NCBI GenBank assembly: GCA_937124525.1
Contig: CAKZLA010000026.1
Location: 1 to 14,317, forward strand
Source of the DNA: an uncultured Desulfobacterium sp.
GTDB taxonomy: Bacteria > Desulfobacterota > Desulfobacteria > Desulfobacterales > Desulfobacteraceae
Reading direction: 5' to 3'
Length of the DNA stretch: 14,317 nucleotides
The notes below the pieces were generated by a model. It searched no databases. It was not told the origin of the DNA and was given only the letters and a program-made list of their open reading frames with translations. Made by a program: the position numbers and the translations under genes. How positions within the stretch are numbered: position 1 is the stretch's first letter; every line of letters starts with the position of its first letter. Shown here piece by piece: positions 1 through 7,942 of the stretch.

Positions 1-20
1 AGAATTAAATTTCACATAAC

Positions 21-584
21 CTACCAATTTCTTATCATTCGGAATATCTTCTCGAAGCGATTTCGCTCCGCTTTCAACTGTTCCTGGATTGCTATCGTAT
101 CTGTGACATCGTTGATGATGCCATTTGCAACCAGACCGCGCCCGTATGTGTCCTTGCGGGTCACGCCGCCCGTTGAGTGAATCCAGCGCCATTTCCCGTC
201 TTTGTCCATCATAGGCGTGACAGTCTCTATCGCGGCTTGCTTATTTTCAAAGGACGTTTTGAACTGAATGACAACATACTCACCATCGGGAGCGCCAGGC
301 ATCACGGTTTTGTAGATTTTCATCAGTACATTTCTCGATATAAGCTTACCAAGAGGCTTACGAACCACCTGCATGGATTGCTCCCATTGCTCCAGCTTTA
401 CGGCATTTTTAAATAAGCCAGCAGTTTCTTTCCAGCTTTTGGAATAATCTCCGGCATCAATAATTGTGAGCCATTTTTCTGCTGCAGAAACAGCAGCCAC
501 TTCTTTTCCAGTATCACTGGCCATGGCAGTCGCACATGATAGAATCAACACAAATAGACTAAGACACACAATTCTATAAACCAT
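21..584 (-). CDS. Exported DUF4019-like protein with a PAS/PAC-like C-terminal tail
   Basis: 187 residues. An N-terminal signal peptide (about 1-22) has a hydrophobic core and either a cleavage site near Ala-Met-Ala or a weak lipobox at Cys17, so it acts outside the cytoplasm. Residues about 30-130 resemble the small DUF4019 domain (a W-L-x-x-I-D-x-G-x-Y start, then a G-x-Y-x-x-I-x-F strand), whose function is unknown. From the DGKWRW motif (129-134) onward the sequence follows the end of a PAS domain plus its PAC motif: W-I-H-S-x-G, then G-I-I-N-D-V-T-D, then a short coiled coil. A periplasmic PAS end with no PAS core and no kinase is odd. The start is supported by AGGAGG about 8 bases upstream. 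The gene is separated from the TPR gene by a terminator, so it is probably its own unit. The domain reading is from recall of family patterns. Confidence 0.75.
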   Translation of the reverse strand: MVYRIVCLSLFVLILSCATAMASDTGKEVAAVSAAEKWLTIIDAGDYSKSWKETAGLFKNAVKLEQWEQSMQVVRKPLGKLISRNVLMKIYKTVMPGAPDGEYVVIQFKTSFENKQAAIETVTPMMDKDGKWRWIHSTGGVTRKDTYGRGLVANGIINDVTDTIAIQEQLKAERNRFEKIFRMIRNW

Positions 585-719
585 TTTTCCGTCCTCCTAT
601 GTCTAAATCAGAAAAGAGCTTTCCGGTTATTTGAGCCATCCCCTTGGGAAAGGTGCCGTGATGGATGCCATGGCAAAAAGATGAAGCATCCGCCCGCATA
701 CAATGCTAAAAAACGTCGT

Positions 720-755
720 AAAAACAGGGAGCCCCCGTTGTGCCAGGTCCCTCTG
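720..755 (-). terminator. Intrinsic terminator of the TonB operon
   Basis: On the minus strand a stem of CAG(A)GGGA with TCCCTG (one bulged A) is followed directly by TTTTT. It starts 9 bases after the stop codon of the TPR gene and is the first terminator-like structure after the operon. Confidence 0.6.
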
Positions 756-764
756 CCACGTATG

Positions 765-2120
765 TTATTGAGGTCTCCTTGATAATTGTGCCATGGCCAG
801 CAAAGCCGATTTTTTTTGTTTATCAAATTTGCTGGCTTGGCCAAAGGCATTCTTTGCCCGGTCTATCTGCTCCAGATTCCAGGCGCAATACCCCAGAAGC
901 AAGAGGTATTCTCCTGGTTTTTTGGTCCGCTTGATTAATTGTTCGTACACCGAAGCTGCCTTGTTATATAGCTTCATCTCATAAAGAAAAGCCGCCTTTT
1001 GCTTTAAAAGGCCAAAATCCGACTTCAGGGCCAGTCCCCGGTCAATCCAGGCAAGGGCTTTTTCAGGTTCATGGGCCGCCGTATAGGCCTGGACAATGCG
1101 TTTTATCTTTGAAAAATCATCTTTTTCCTTGAGTATGGTTTCATAAAACACCGATGCCCGGGCCGGAATGCCAAGGGAAAGATAAAGATCGGCCATGAGG
1201 CTCTGCTCTTCCCGGGTGGGGGGAGTGAGATAAGAGTATATCAACAGGTGACTCAAGCCGTTTTTCATATCATTGCGGTTAAGGTAAAGATGGGACACGG
1301 CTTTCCACCATTTGGGTTCTGTGGGATCGGTGCGGGTGAGCATTTTCCCATAGGTTAACGCCTTTTTTGCCATTTTCAGGTTCAGATACTGGTAGAGCAA
1401 AATTTCCTGCCATTTTTTTTTCTTCTTACCGGGGAATTTTTTGGCCAGCATTTCCACATGGGGAAGGGCTGTTTTATTTTTATCCATGGCAAAGAGAATG
1501 CTCACATAGTTTTCCCGCCACGCCAGGGAAAATGCCTTTGGGTGATTTTTAATAAGCCGGTTAAACGTCTTTAAAGCCTTGGCATGATCATTTGACTGAA
1601 AATAACAGATGGCCCCATAGTAAAGGTGGTTGGCATCTTTTTTGGGGCTTTCTTCATAACCCTTTACAAAGGCAAAGGCCGCTTTATTCATTTGATTAAG
1701 ATCGTAACGGCATTTGGCAAGGTTAAGCCAGGCATGTGACAGATCCGGCTTTTTTTCCACAGCCTGTTCATAGGCCTTAACCGCCCGGTTGAGCCAGGCA
1801 GTGCATTTGCCGGTATCTGCTTCGGAACACATCAGACAGGTGTTGCCAAGTAAAAAATCAATATAATAGTGGGTATACCCCTTTTTTGCAGCGGTCTTAG
1901 TATCCATACCCTTTTGCCTGGCTTTGAAATCCTCAAGAACGGTGACGGCTTCCTGTAGTTTTTCCTTCTGGATCAGGGATTCTACTTTGTTGATGCACAT
2001 GCCAGCCCCCAGGGGAAGCTGTTCGCCAGCACCGGCACCCATGGGAAACAACACCATGGTTAACACGAAAATAAACAAGCCCGCCACTGCGGCCAATTGG
2101 TCTTTTGGATGTATCATCAT
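765..2120 (-). CDS. Secreted TPR-repeat protein of the TonB operon
   Basis: 451 residues. A signal peptide (about 1-32, long hydrophobic stretch ending in Gly-Ala-Gly-Ala) predicts a periplasmic location. The rest is helical with recurrent TPR-like units, clearest at about 104-195 (A-W-L-N-L-A-K-C-R-Y-D-L and similar) and again near the C-terminus at about 395-440. TPR proteins are scaffolds, so this one probably holds TonB-system parts together; TPR genes close comparable operons in gammaproteobacteria. Its ATG overlaps the TonB stop codon (ATGA), which suggests translational coupling, with GGAGAA just upstream. A second ATG directly follows the first. The exact partner is not visible from the sequence. 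Confidence 0.85.
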   Translation of the reverse strand: MMIHPKDQLAAVAGLFIFVLTMVLFPMGAGAGEQLPLGAGMCINKVESLIQKEKLQEAVTVLEDFKARQKGMDTKTAAKKGYTHYYIDFLLGNTCLMCSEADTGKCTAWLNRAVKAYEQAVEKKPDLSHAWLNLAKCRYDLNQMNKAAFAFVKGYEESPKKDANHLYYGAICYFQSNDHAKALKTFNRLIKNHPKAFSLAWRENYVSILFAMDKNKTALPHVEMLAKKFPGKKKKKWQEILLYQYLNLKMAKKALTYGKMLTRTDPTEPKWWKAVSHLYLNRNDMKNGLSHLLIYSYLTPPTREEQSLMADLYLSLGIPARASVFYETILKEKDDFSKIKRIVQAYTAAHEPEKALAWIDRGLALKSDFGLLKQKAAFLYEMKLYNKAASVYEQLIKRTKKPGEYLLLLGYCAWNLEQIDRAKNAFGQASKFDKQKKSALLAMAQLSRRPQ

Positions 2121-2869
2121 TTCTCCAACTCAAATCGAATGGTGGTTTCGGCCATGGTGTTCACAGGAACCCCTTCCACGGTGCCGGGCTTGAACTTCCA
2201 TTGGGAGACGCAATTGATGACACTTTTATCAAATATACTTTCCGGATCAGACTCGATGATTTTTAGCTGCTCTACCCTGCCCTGGGTGTTGACCAGAAAT
2301 CTTATCGTCACCCACCCTTCAATGCCCCGGCGCATGGCCCGCATGGGGTAGATGGGGGGGATCTTAGCAAGGGGGGTCAGGGGGCTGTCCAGCTCTCCCA
2401 TTTCATAGAGCCCCTTCAGTGTGGGAGCTTCCATGGAAAAATGTTCCATGGGCGGCATGGTGAGGCTGGTGGAGGTGGCTGGCAGTTTGGGATTGAGCTG
2501 GAACGGCAACCGAGGTTTAAGTTGCAGTTTTTTTTGTTGTACCACCTTGGTGGGGGTGGTGGTTTTCAGACGTTTGGGTTCCTGTTTGGGTTTCGGTTTT
2601 TTAAGCTCTTTTTTCCGGGGCGGGGTCTCCTGGCGTTTTATCCGAATTACCTGGATAGCCTTGATGTCCGCAAGTTTGTCCTGATCCTGGGGAATCATAT
2701 GAATGAGCCCGGGCATGAGACCAAACAAGGTGATATTTAAAAGGGCGGAAAGTGCAATGGCAAAGCCCCACCCCACAAGTGAGCTCCATAAGGATTTTCC
2801 CGTCTTTTTTATGGAAGCATTTGGGGGATCTGCTGTGGGGGATGTGTCAATAAAATGGGTTGAGTTCAT
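2117..2869 (-). CDS. tonB: Energy transducer TonB
   Basis: 250 residues from the preferred ATG at 2869. A short cytoplasmic N-terminus is followed by one membrane anchor (about 27-50), a Lys/Pro-rich periplasmic spacer (about 75-125) and a typical TonB C-terminal domain (about 160-250) with Y-P-x-x-A, G-W-V-T-I-R-F and W-K-F-K-P. TonB carries proton-gradient energy from ExbB/ExbD to outer-membrane receptors by binding their TonB box. I chose 2869 because it lies 10 bases after the exbD stop with AAGG at the right distance. An in-frame upstream start at 2926 would overlap exbD by 47 bases and add a sequence without homology. It is the fifth gene of the operon. Confidence 0.95.
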   Translation of the reverse strand: MNSTHFIDTSPTADPPNASIKKTGKSLWSSLVGWGFAIALSALLNITLFGLMPGLIHMIPQDQDKLADIKAIQVIRIKRQETPPRKKELKKPKPKQEPKRLKTTTPTKVVQQKKLQLKPRLPFQLNPKLPATSTSLTMPPMEHFSMEAPTLKGLYEMGELDSPLTPLAKIPPIYPMRAMRRGIEGWVTIRFLVNTQGRVEQLKIIESDPESIFDKSVINCVSQWKFKPGTVEGVPVNTMAETTIRFELEK

Positions 2870-2879
2870 GGGTGAAGCC

Positions 2880-3299
2880 TTATTGTCCCTGGGGCAGGCT
2901 GGCGGCCAGGGACACGTTCTCGGCACCTGCCAGCTTGCAGTTGTCCATCACATTGATCACAAGACCGGTGAGGCTATCCTTGTCCGCCACAATCACCACA
3001 CTGGCTTCGGGGTTTTCCGCCAGGGCTCTCTCCACATTGGCCCGCACGGCCCTGGGATCAATTTCCCGCTTATCCATGTGTACGGTGTCGTCCCTGGTAA
3101 CACCAATTAGGATGGTGGTGCCCGTTTTACTCACGGCGGTGCTGGCTGCCGGACGGGAGATATCCACGCCGGTCTCTTTTACAAAGCTGGTGGTCACCAG
3201 AAAAAAAATCAATAAAATGAACACCATATCGATGAGGGGGGCAATGTTGAGTTCCAGATTGCCCTTTTTGCCCCGCCGGGCCGCTGATATATTTAACAT
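2880..3299 (-). CDS. exbD: Biopolymer transport protein ExbD
   Basis: 139 residues. One membrane helix (about 21-40) follows a short basic N-terminus, and the rest is a periplasmic ExbD/TolR domain. Asp24 in the motif N-I-A-P-L-I-D-M-V-F matches the proton-binding aspartate of the family (Asp25 in E. coli ExbD), so the protein should be an active part of the proton channel. It works with the ExbB proteins encoded just upstream to energise TonB. AAGGAAA precedes the ATG. It lies 11 bases after exbB and 10 bases before tonB. Confidence 0.95.
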   Translation of the reverse strand: MLNISAARRGKKGNLELNIAPLIDMVFILLIFFLVTTSFVKETGVDISRPAASTAVSKTGTTILIGVTRDDTVHMDKREIDPRAVRANVERALAENPEASVVIVADKDSLTGLVINVMDNCKLAGAENVSLAASLPQGQ

Positions 3300-3310
3300 G
3301 AGTTGTTTCC

Positions 3311-3907
3311 TTATAAAAATCGTCTAAGATACATTCCAGTGGCTGAGATGCGATGCTTCAGGTTATCGGCCCGCCGGTTGAGAAAGCCACTCATGTAAAG
3401 CCCAGGGATAGAGACCAGAAGACCTGTCTGGGTGGTGATCAATGCCACGGAAATCCCCCCGGCCATGGCCTTGGCATTGCCGGTGCCAAACACCGTGATG
3501 ACGTCAAAGGTGGCCATCATGCCCACCACAGTACCCAAAAGTCCCAAAAGGGGGGCCACGCCGGAAAGCACGGCAATAAAGGCAAGATATCGATCCATCT
3601 CCATGATAAGCCGGAGCACGGTTTCATCCAAGATATAGCCGTCCAGCTCCCGGTCTCCGGTTCTGCCGGATAAAAATTCCCTCACCAGAAGGGAGTTGGC
3701 ACCCTGGTATTTTTTATGGGGCATGCGGTTTTCTTTGACCAGTTCACCTGCCTCAATGCGGGGAATATTTTTTATGAACAGTTTTCGCATAACATAGACC
3801 CGATTGATAATGAGCATCCACATGATAAAGGAGACCACCAGAATGGGAAACATCACCACCCCGCCGGATCGTATATAGCTCTCCATGTGAAAAAGAAATT
3901 CATCCAT
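3311..3907 (-). CDS. exbB: Short ExbB/TolQ-family proton-channel protein
   Basis: 198 residues with three membrane helices (about 15-35, 108-131, 150-172), the layout of the MotA/TolQ/ExbB family. The signature G-V-A-P-L-L-G-L-L-G-T-V-V-G is at 116-129. Thr126 and Thr159 align with channel threonines of E. coli ExbB. At the position of the conserved glutamate (E. coli Glu176, in G-I-A-E-A-L) this protein has Val154 (G-I-S-V-A-L), whereas the larger paralogue next door keeps Glu. The two ExbB proteins may therefore have different jobs. Its Shine-Dalgarno lies inside the end of the preceding gene, with a 5-base gap, pointing to tight co-expression. It resembles ExbB2 of Vibrio-type TonB2 systems. 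Confidence 0.92.
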   Translation of the reverse strand: MDEFLFHMESYIRSGGVVMFPILVVSFIMWMLIINRVYVMRKLFIKNIPRIEAGELVKENRMPHKKYQGANSLLVREFLSGRTGDRELDGYILDETVLRLIMEMDRYLAFIAVLSGVAPLLGLLGTVVGMMATFDVITVFGTGNAKAMAGGISVALITTQTGLLVSIPGLYMSGFLNRRADNLKHRISATGMYLRRFL

Positions 3908-3912
3908 GGATC

Positions 3913-5364
3913 TTATTCCCTGCAGGTGTTGCGATTTTTAAAGACCATATTGACAAAAGAGACGGCCTTTTCTTCCATTTTGCTGATCTGCATCTCCACC
4001 CGGCGGTTTAAAAGGGTATGGAAAAGCATGATGGGAATGGCAACGGTAAGGCCTAACATGGTGGTGACAAGGGCTTCTGAAATACCGCCGGACATCATTC
4101 GAGGATCGCTGGTGCCGTAATAGGTGATCACATGAAAGGTATTGATCATGCCGGTGACGGTTCCCAAGAGTCCAAGAAGGGGTGCAATGGCCGCCAGCAT
4201 CCCCAGGGTTGACAAAAATCGTTCAATGTGGGGAATTTCACCCAATATGGCCTCCTGCAAGGCATTTTCCATGTCCACCCGCTCCTGATCCCTGAACTCC
4301 AGGGCGGTCAACAGCACCTTGGGGATCAACTTTTTCCGTTTGGATTCCAGCAAAACACGGCAATCTTCCCAGCGATCTTCATTGATCAGTCTCTGGATTT
4401 TAAGCATAAATGCATCGGCATTCATCCGTTTTCTAAATAGAAAAAAGAGGCGCTCCAGCAAAATCAGACCAGCCAGCCCCAAAATGCCCACAATGGGCCA
4501 TACAATGGGGCCCCCCTTGGGAATCTGTTCCCACAGGCTCAGCTGATGGGTGAGCTGGCGCAACGCACCGCCCTTGGAGATGTCCATGAACACATCTCCA
4601 CTTTCTTTATTCATGTAAGCCTTGATATTGCTGCTCATCCGGGTGGGGGGCAGTTTGGACAGGGCAAAGAAACGCTGGCTCTGATCCGAGTAGAGCAGAA
4701 AACCGGTTTCATCGTCAAGGGTGTACATGCCCGTGAAATTGCCGATGATTAAAAGATCTGCCATGCGTTCCTTACCATGGCGGTCCACAATGCTTCCCCG
4801 GGTTAATTTCACCTCACCTGAAGATTGAATTTCAGCAAATAAAAGAGACACCATGCTACGGATATCGTCCATGGAGGGAAATTTTTCCTGGTTGATCAGG
4901 GGGGCAAGAAACCCGTGGCGTTCCGGATCAAGGGCGCTCTGGAGGCTCTGGATAAGCATGCTTTCAAGATCCTTGGCATTGCTGCGGATAAATCCGGATA
5001 GTTCCCGGTTAACGGCCTGGGTTTCAGATAATGATTCTCTGACCTCGACTGCCTCGGCTTTGCTCTGATCAATGCTGGCCTGGAGATCGGTGTTTTCCCT
5101 CTCCAGTATCTCATTTTTTGCCTTGATGGCTCTAATAGCCTCTGTCAGTGCGGTGCGGTCCTGTTTAATATCAGCTTCCTGGGTTAATGCCTCCTGGCGT
5201 GCATCTCTTAACTCCAGGGATGCTTTTTCCTGCATTGCTTTTTTCTGCTGGGCAAGTGTCACATGGGTCTGCCTCATATCCTGGGCCGCTGCCTGAGAAT
5301 AGGTGCAGCAGATCACAAGGGCAACCACTACCATGCCTTTGTGAATAATGTGCGGGTATTTCAT
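3913..5364 (-). CDS. Long TolQ/ExbB-like protein with periplasmic coiled-coil domain (TtpC-like)
   Basis: 483 residues. A signal peptide or N-terminal anchor (about 8-27) is followed by a long periplasmic region with a coiled coil (about 35-125) and a globular part (about 130-280). The C-terminal half is a MotA/TolQ/ExbB module with membrane helices at about 287-310, 385-412 and 430-452. The signature A-P-L-L-G-L-L-G-T-V-T-G lies at 394-405, and Glu430 and Thr435 match the conserved channel residues of ExbB. This architecture matches TtpC, the extra component of Vibrio TonB2 systems, which is required for TonB2 function there. GAGGAA precedes the ATG. It sits between the DUF3450 gene and the short exbB. 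Confidence 0.9.
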   Translation of the reverse strand: MKYPHIIHKGMVVVALVICCTYSQAAAQDMRQTHVTLAQQKKAMQEKASLELRDARQEALTQEADIKQDRTALTEAIRAIKAKNEILERENTDLQASIDQSKAEAVEVRESLSETQAVNRELSGFIRSNAKDLESMLIQSLQSALDPERHGFLAPLINQEKFPSMDDIRSMVSLLFAEIQSSGEVKLTRGSIVDRHGKERMADLLIIGNFTGMYTLDDETGFLLYSDQSQRFFALSKLPPTRMSSNIKAYMNKESGDVFMDISKGGALRQLTHQLSLWEQIPKGGPIVWPIVGILGLAGLILLERLFFLFRKRMNADAFMLKIQRLINEDRWEDCRVLLESKRKKLIPKVLLTALEFRDQERVDMENALQEAILGEIPHIERFLSTLGMLAAIAPLLGLLGTVTGMINTFHVITYYGTSDPRMMSGGISEALVTTMLGLTVAIPIMLFHTLLNRRVEMQISKMEEKAVSFVNMVFKNRNTCRE

Positions 5365-5389
5365 TTACAAGTTCCTCAGAAAAATAGTG

Positions 5390-6163
5390 TTAGTTGGCCA
5401 ATTGCCCGATGGGCAGGGAAATGACTTCCACGGTACGTCGTTTTTTGCCCATCTCCACGGCGGCAGCCACCGACTGGAGCTGTTCCTTTTCAAGGGGGGC
5501 CCAGCTATTTTTTGCCACATTGAAAACCCCAGCTGACTGGTGGTCCAGGGTCAGGGCAAACAACGAAATTCTGCCCAGACGAAAGACATCGGCCAGTACC
5601 TCACTGCCGGAAAGGTTTATCTTGTCCTGGGTGACTTCAATGGTGTTCCCATATTCAGCCTCCACAAAAAGTGCTTCCATGACCTTTCTGTACTTTTCGG
5701 CAATGGAAATTTCAACATCATCCATGAAAAGGGTAAGTTTTTGAAGACGGTTTTTTCGCTCTTCCTGGAGGAACGGGGCATCATTGGCCACCATCTCTTT
5801 AAGGGAGATGTGCACCTCCTTGAGAAAGGGCAGCATTTCCCTTTGAATATTCAGGTTGGCCTCTTTCTGGGCCACAAGCCCCTCTAAAAGAACCTGGTGG
5901 GCATGGGCTTTTGTTTTTAATGCGGCATTGGCTGCCACCAGGAGTTCCTGCTCTTGCTTTAACTGTTCATACTCCCCCACCATCCCCGATTTTTCCTGCT
6001 CCCACTTGTCCACCTGCTTCTGGGTTTTCTGCCGGGTGGCAATGGAAGTGTTCACTTTCTTTTTTACCTTTTCAGCGGTTTGGGCGCTGAATCCAGGGCT
6101 CGGCCCCACCAACAAAAGGCAGAGGCTGAAAAAGAGTACTCGTTTTAATGAAAAAGGATTCAT
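5390..6163 (-). CDS. Periplasmic coiled-coil DUF3450 protein, first gene of the TonB operon
   Basis: 257 residues from the ATG at 6163. A signal peptide (about 1-26) is followed by a long coiled coil (about 30-105) and the DUF3450 core, recognisable by D-A-P-F-L-x-E-E-R, a V-E-I-S-I-A-E-K-Y-R-K-V-M-E-A segment, E-Y-G-N-T-I-E and L-G-R-I-S-L-F. DUF3450 genes regularly stand just upstream of TtpC/ExbB/ExbD/TonB genes and are thought to be accessory parts of that transport machine; the molecular role is not known. AGGAAA lies about 7 bases before the ATG; a TTG six codons upstream is an alternative start. The stop lies 25 bases from the next gene, so this is the operon's lead gene. Confidence 0.88.
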   Translation of the reverse strand: MNPFSLKRVLFFSLCLLLVGPSPGFSAQTAEKVKKKVNTSIATRQKTQKQVDKWEQEKSGMVGEYEQLKQEQELLVAANAALKTKAHAHQVLLEGLVAQKEANLNIQREMLPFLKEVHISLKEMVANDAPFLQEERKNRLQKLTLFMDDVEISIAEKYRKVMEALFVEAEYGNTIEVTQDKINLSGSEVLADVFRLGRISLFALTLDHQSAGVFNVAKNSWAPLEKEQLQSVAAAVEMGKKRRTVEVISLPIGQLAN

Positions 6164-6181
6164 GTGTGTTTTCCTGTTCAA

Positions 6182-6537
6182 CTTTTCGCCAAGGATTCCC
6201 CTTCTAAATCTCTGATTCAGGAGGGGTGGTTGACAACTATTGTTTTTTGTTAACCATATTTTTATCTGTTTATTTTTTTATAACCTTTAAAGTCATATTA
6301 TAACCAAAAACGACACCTTAGCACGAAACATATTGCTTCTTTATACCCATGGTGCATAATTCCTGCAAGGAATTTTGGGACCGGGTGTAATATCACTCAC
6401 CTTGAACACAATGCCAGAGGCATTCTGTCCTGCTAAATGGTATTTTACTGAGAAGGAAGCATGGGGGTTCAAACGGTTTCCCTGCGCCCGTATCAACATA
6501 TGCTCGCAGGTTTTTTGGGAGAGGGAAAACGCTGATG
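6182..6537. other. Leader and promoter region of the TonB operon, no gene seen
   Basis: No convincing coding sequence. Reading the minus strand, TATAAT (6297-6302) is a good -10 candidate for the operon but has no clear -35. The octamer GGTTATAA occurs twice within about 30 bases here and could be a regulator site. Between this and the first gene is an imperfect inverted repeat at 6228-6255 (9-bp arms GGTTGACAA / TTGTTAACC, one G-T pair), which would form a hairpin in the operon's 5' untranslated RNA. The stretch is very AT-rich from 6240 to 6310. I see no clear Fur box. Confidence 0.4.
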
Positions 6538-6566
6538 GGGGCATTGAAACCAGGTTTCAATGCCCC
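6538..6566. repeat. Perfect 14-bp inverted repeat (hairpin)
   Basis: Arms GGGGCATTGAAACC and GGTTTCAATGCCCC are separated by a single base, so the structure is a 12-bp stem with a 5-base loop when transcribed. Neither side has a strong T run, so a classic terminator is not well supported. It stands alone in the non-coding stretch between the riboswitch and the TonB operon. Confidence 0.7.
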
Positions 6567-6579
6567 ATAAAAACAGCCA

Positions 6580-7533
6580 TCAGCTACTTGAGGAGAAAAC
6601 AACGGCACTCCCGATAAAGTCCTGGGAAACTTCAGAGAAGTTCCACAGGATCTTGTCAAAAGCTATGGTCCGAACAGCCGGTATTCCGTTCTTCGCCGTT
6701 TTATGTGATATCAGGGGTAAAGCCGGACCCATGTCACTAAATCCGACTTGCCCTGTTGTCACCCAATTGGGAGAGGGTAAGCGTCTGGAAAAAAAATCAC
6801 TGCCTGATTTAAACGCATTTTTTTGCCTGTTTTGGTCCTTCCAATGGATTAAAAGACACCTTTTCTTAAAATGGGTTAAAAAAGAAACAGGCTGTTCTGG
6901 AAGCGTTTTTTCCCCAGACGATGGAGGAGGGAGATACTTACAATTTACAGGCGGGAAAGACACATGGCCCTTTATATGGCCACAATTTATTTTTTGAGGA
7001 AATCCCCTCGAAAACAAAGTTTTCAGTCCCATGGGATTTCCAGAAAGGCTCCGGAATACCTTATCCATAATCAAGTCCCTTCTCAACCCTGTTGCACCGC
7101 CGACCTTTATAGATGCAAGCATTTTTGGGAAAGGAGCCACATTATTACAATATCTAAAAAACGCGCCCGCAACGCGATCCCGGAGCCTTCCGGGAATCAT
7201 ATATTTGGTGATATATTGGAGATCCTTCATATGATCCCAAAAATATTTTACAGTTTTTGGGGAATAATTCTTAAAAAATGAAATTTTTGTTCCAATCAAT
7301 GCAAATTGAAAGATGAAGGATACCAGATATTGATGGAATTTTATATTGAATCCAGGGATGTGATGTGCTGGAAAACCCTGATGGGCATGCATGGGCCGGG
7401 AAGGTGGGAGGAAGCATGGGAATCTCACTTGACTGTCACGGCAACCAGCCATGGGAAACCCAAGCGAAAAACGACTATTAATATATTTTTTCCTGCATTC
7501 CATATCAAAACCCCACAAATACAAAAAATCCAC
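6580..7533 (-). other. Open frame without recognisable family; probably non-coding or decayed
   Basis: A 317-codon open frame runs between the riboswitch and the TonB operon. I do not recognise the protein. It is rich in Phe, Pro, Ser, Lys and Cys without clear domains, signal peptide or membrane segments, it has no good Shine-Dalgarno, and its first ATG lies inside the stem of the 7526-7560 hairpin. The opposite strand has a competing open frame of 145 codons (6560-6997). The stretch may be a decayed gene once controlled by the riboswitch, or non-coding DNA. I list it because it fills about 950 bases and nothing else explains them. Confidence 0.2.
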
Positions 7534-7560
7534 GAATTAGACTTAGTCATCCGTGGATTT
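7526..7560. terminator. Bidirectional hairpin terminator downstream of the riboswitch
   Basis: Perfect 9-bp stem AAATCCACG / CGTGGATTT with a 17-base loop. On the minus strand the stem ends in GGATTTTTTG, giving a T run for the riboswitch transcript. On the plus strand it is followed by CCCTTTTTT. It lies about 175 bases past the aptamer on the riboswitch side. Confidence 0.6.
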
Positions 7561-7736
7561 CCCTTTTTTATCCATGGGATCTATGGGCCGACTGCATTCC
7601 CATGCAATGCACCCTGAAACAATAATCTCACAGACATGGTTGATGGTACGGACCACCCATAGCGTAATCCAGACACGCTATATTCTACGGTTATCTGTGG
7701 GGACGTTAATATAATCAAGTCCCGTAACGATAAATT
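7561..7736 (-). ncRNA. Region between riboswitch aptamer and terminator
   Basis: This is the transcript between the B12 aptamer and the hairpin terminator. Reading the minus strand, it can form several small stems: GGGAC/GTCCC, TAGCGT/ACGCTA with a 9-base loop, and TGCATT/AATGCA with a 7-base loop. No open frame with a ribosome binding site is visible. It is either the riboswitch's expression platform or the body of a short riboswitch-controlled RNA. Confidence 0.4.
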
Positions 7737-7905
7737 GTTTCTATTCATCAGGCAGGTCTTCTGACTTTCGGATCATCCTACTGACTGCGTCTTCCCAGAT
7801 ATTAAATCCAGTGACATTTATTGCAGTGTTCGTCCCCGATTACAGCGGCGGGCCCGTTTCCGATTTTCACGGAATTCCCTATTGAGCAATAACACCTAAT
7901 GAAAC
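7737..7905 (-). promoter_or_regulatory. Cobalamin (B12) riboswitch
   Basis: Reading the minus strand, the conserved order of the cobalamin aptamer is present: AGGTG near the 5' end, GGGAA, a CCGTGAAAATCGG arm, GCCCGCCGCTGTAATC, a GGGGACGA segment, GTCACTGG, GGGAAGACGCAG, and the B12 box AGTCAGAAGACCTGCC. The closing P1 stem pairs GTTTCAT near the 5' end with ATAGAAAC at the 3' end. In this RNA family, adenosyl- or other cobalamins bind and usually shut off B12 uptake or synthesis genes. Here the next strong structure downstream is a terminator, and no recognisable gene follows before the DUF3450-TonB operon, about 1.5 kb away. Confidence 0.95.
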
Positions 7906-7913
7906 TGTCAACC

Positions 7914-7942
7914 AAAATACAAAGGAAAAATGGGAATGTCAA
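7914..7942 (-). promoter_or_regulatory. Sigma-70 type promoter of the riboswitch transcript
   Basis: Reading the minus strand: TTGACA (7937-7942), a 17-base spacer, then TATTTT (7914-7919). Transcription would start a few bases before the aptamer's P1 stem. This fits the riboswitch and shows it has its own promoter. Confidence 0.75.

Noticed and set aside
608..850. 80-codon minus-strand frame across the end of the TPR gene
   Set aside because: It overlaps the TPR gene in another frame and covers the terminator, and has no ribosome site.
2870..2926. Upstream tonB start at 2926
   Set aside because: It would overlap exbD by 47 bases and add a Cys/Pro-rich sequence without TonB likeness. The 2869 ATG has a ribosome site and a clean gap.
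6560..6997. 145-codon plus-strand open frame
   Set aside because: No ribosome site and no family likeness, its start lies in the palindrome, and it overlaps an equally unconvincing minus-strand frame.
7381..7470. Plus-strand stretch with GGGAA, a GTGGGA/TCTCAC stem and ACTGTCACGGC, resembling part of a second cobalamin aptamer
   Set aside because: The order is incomplete and no B12 box follows. The likeness is too weak beside the clear riboswitch on the other strand.
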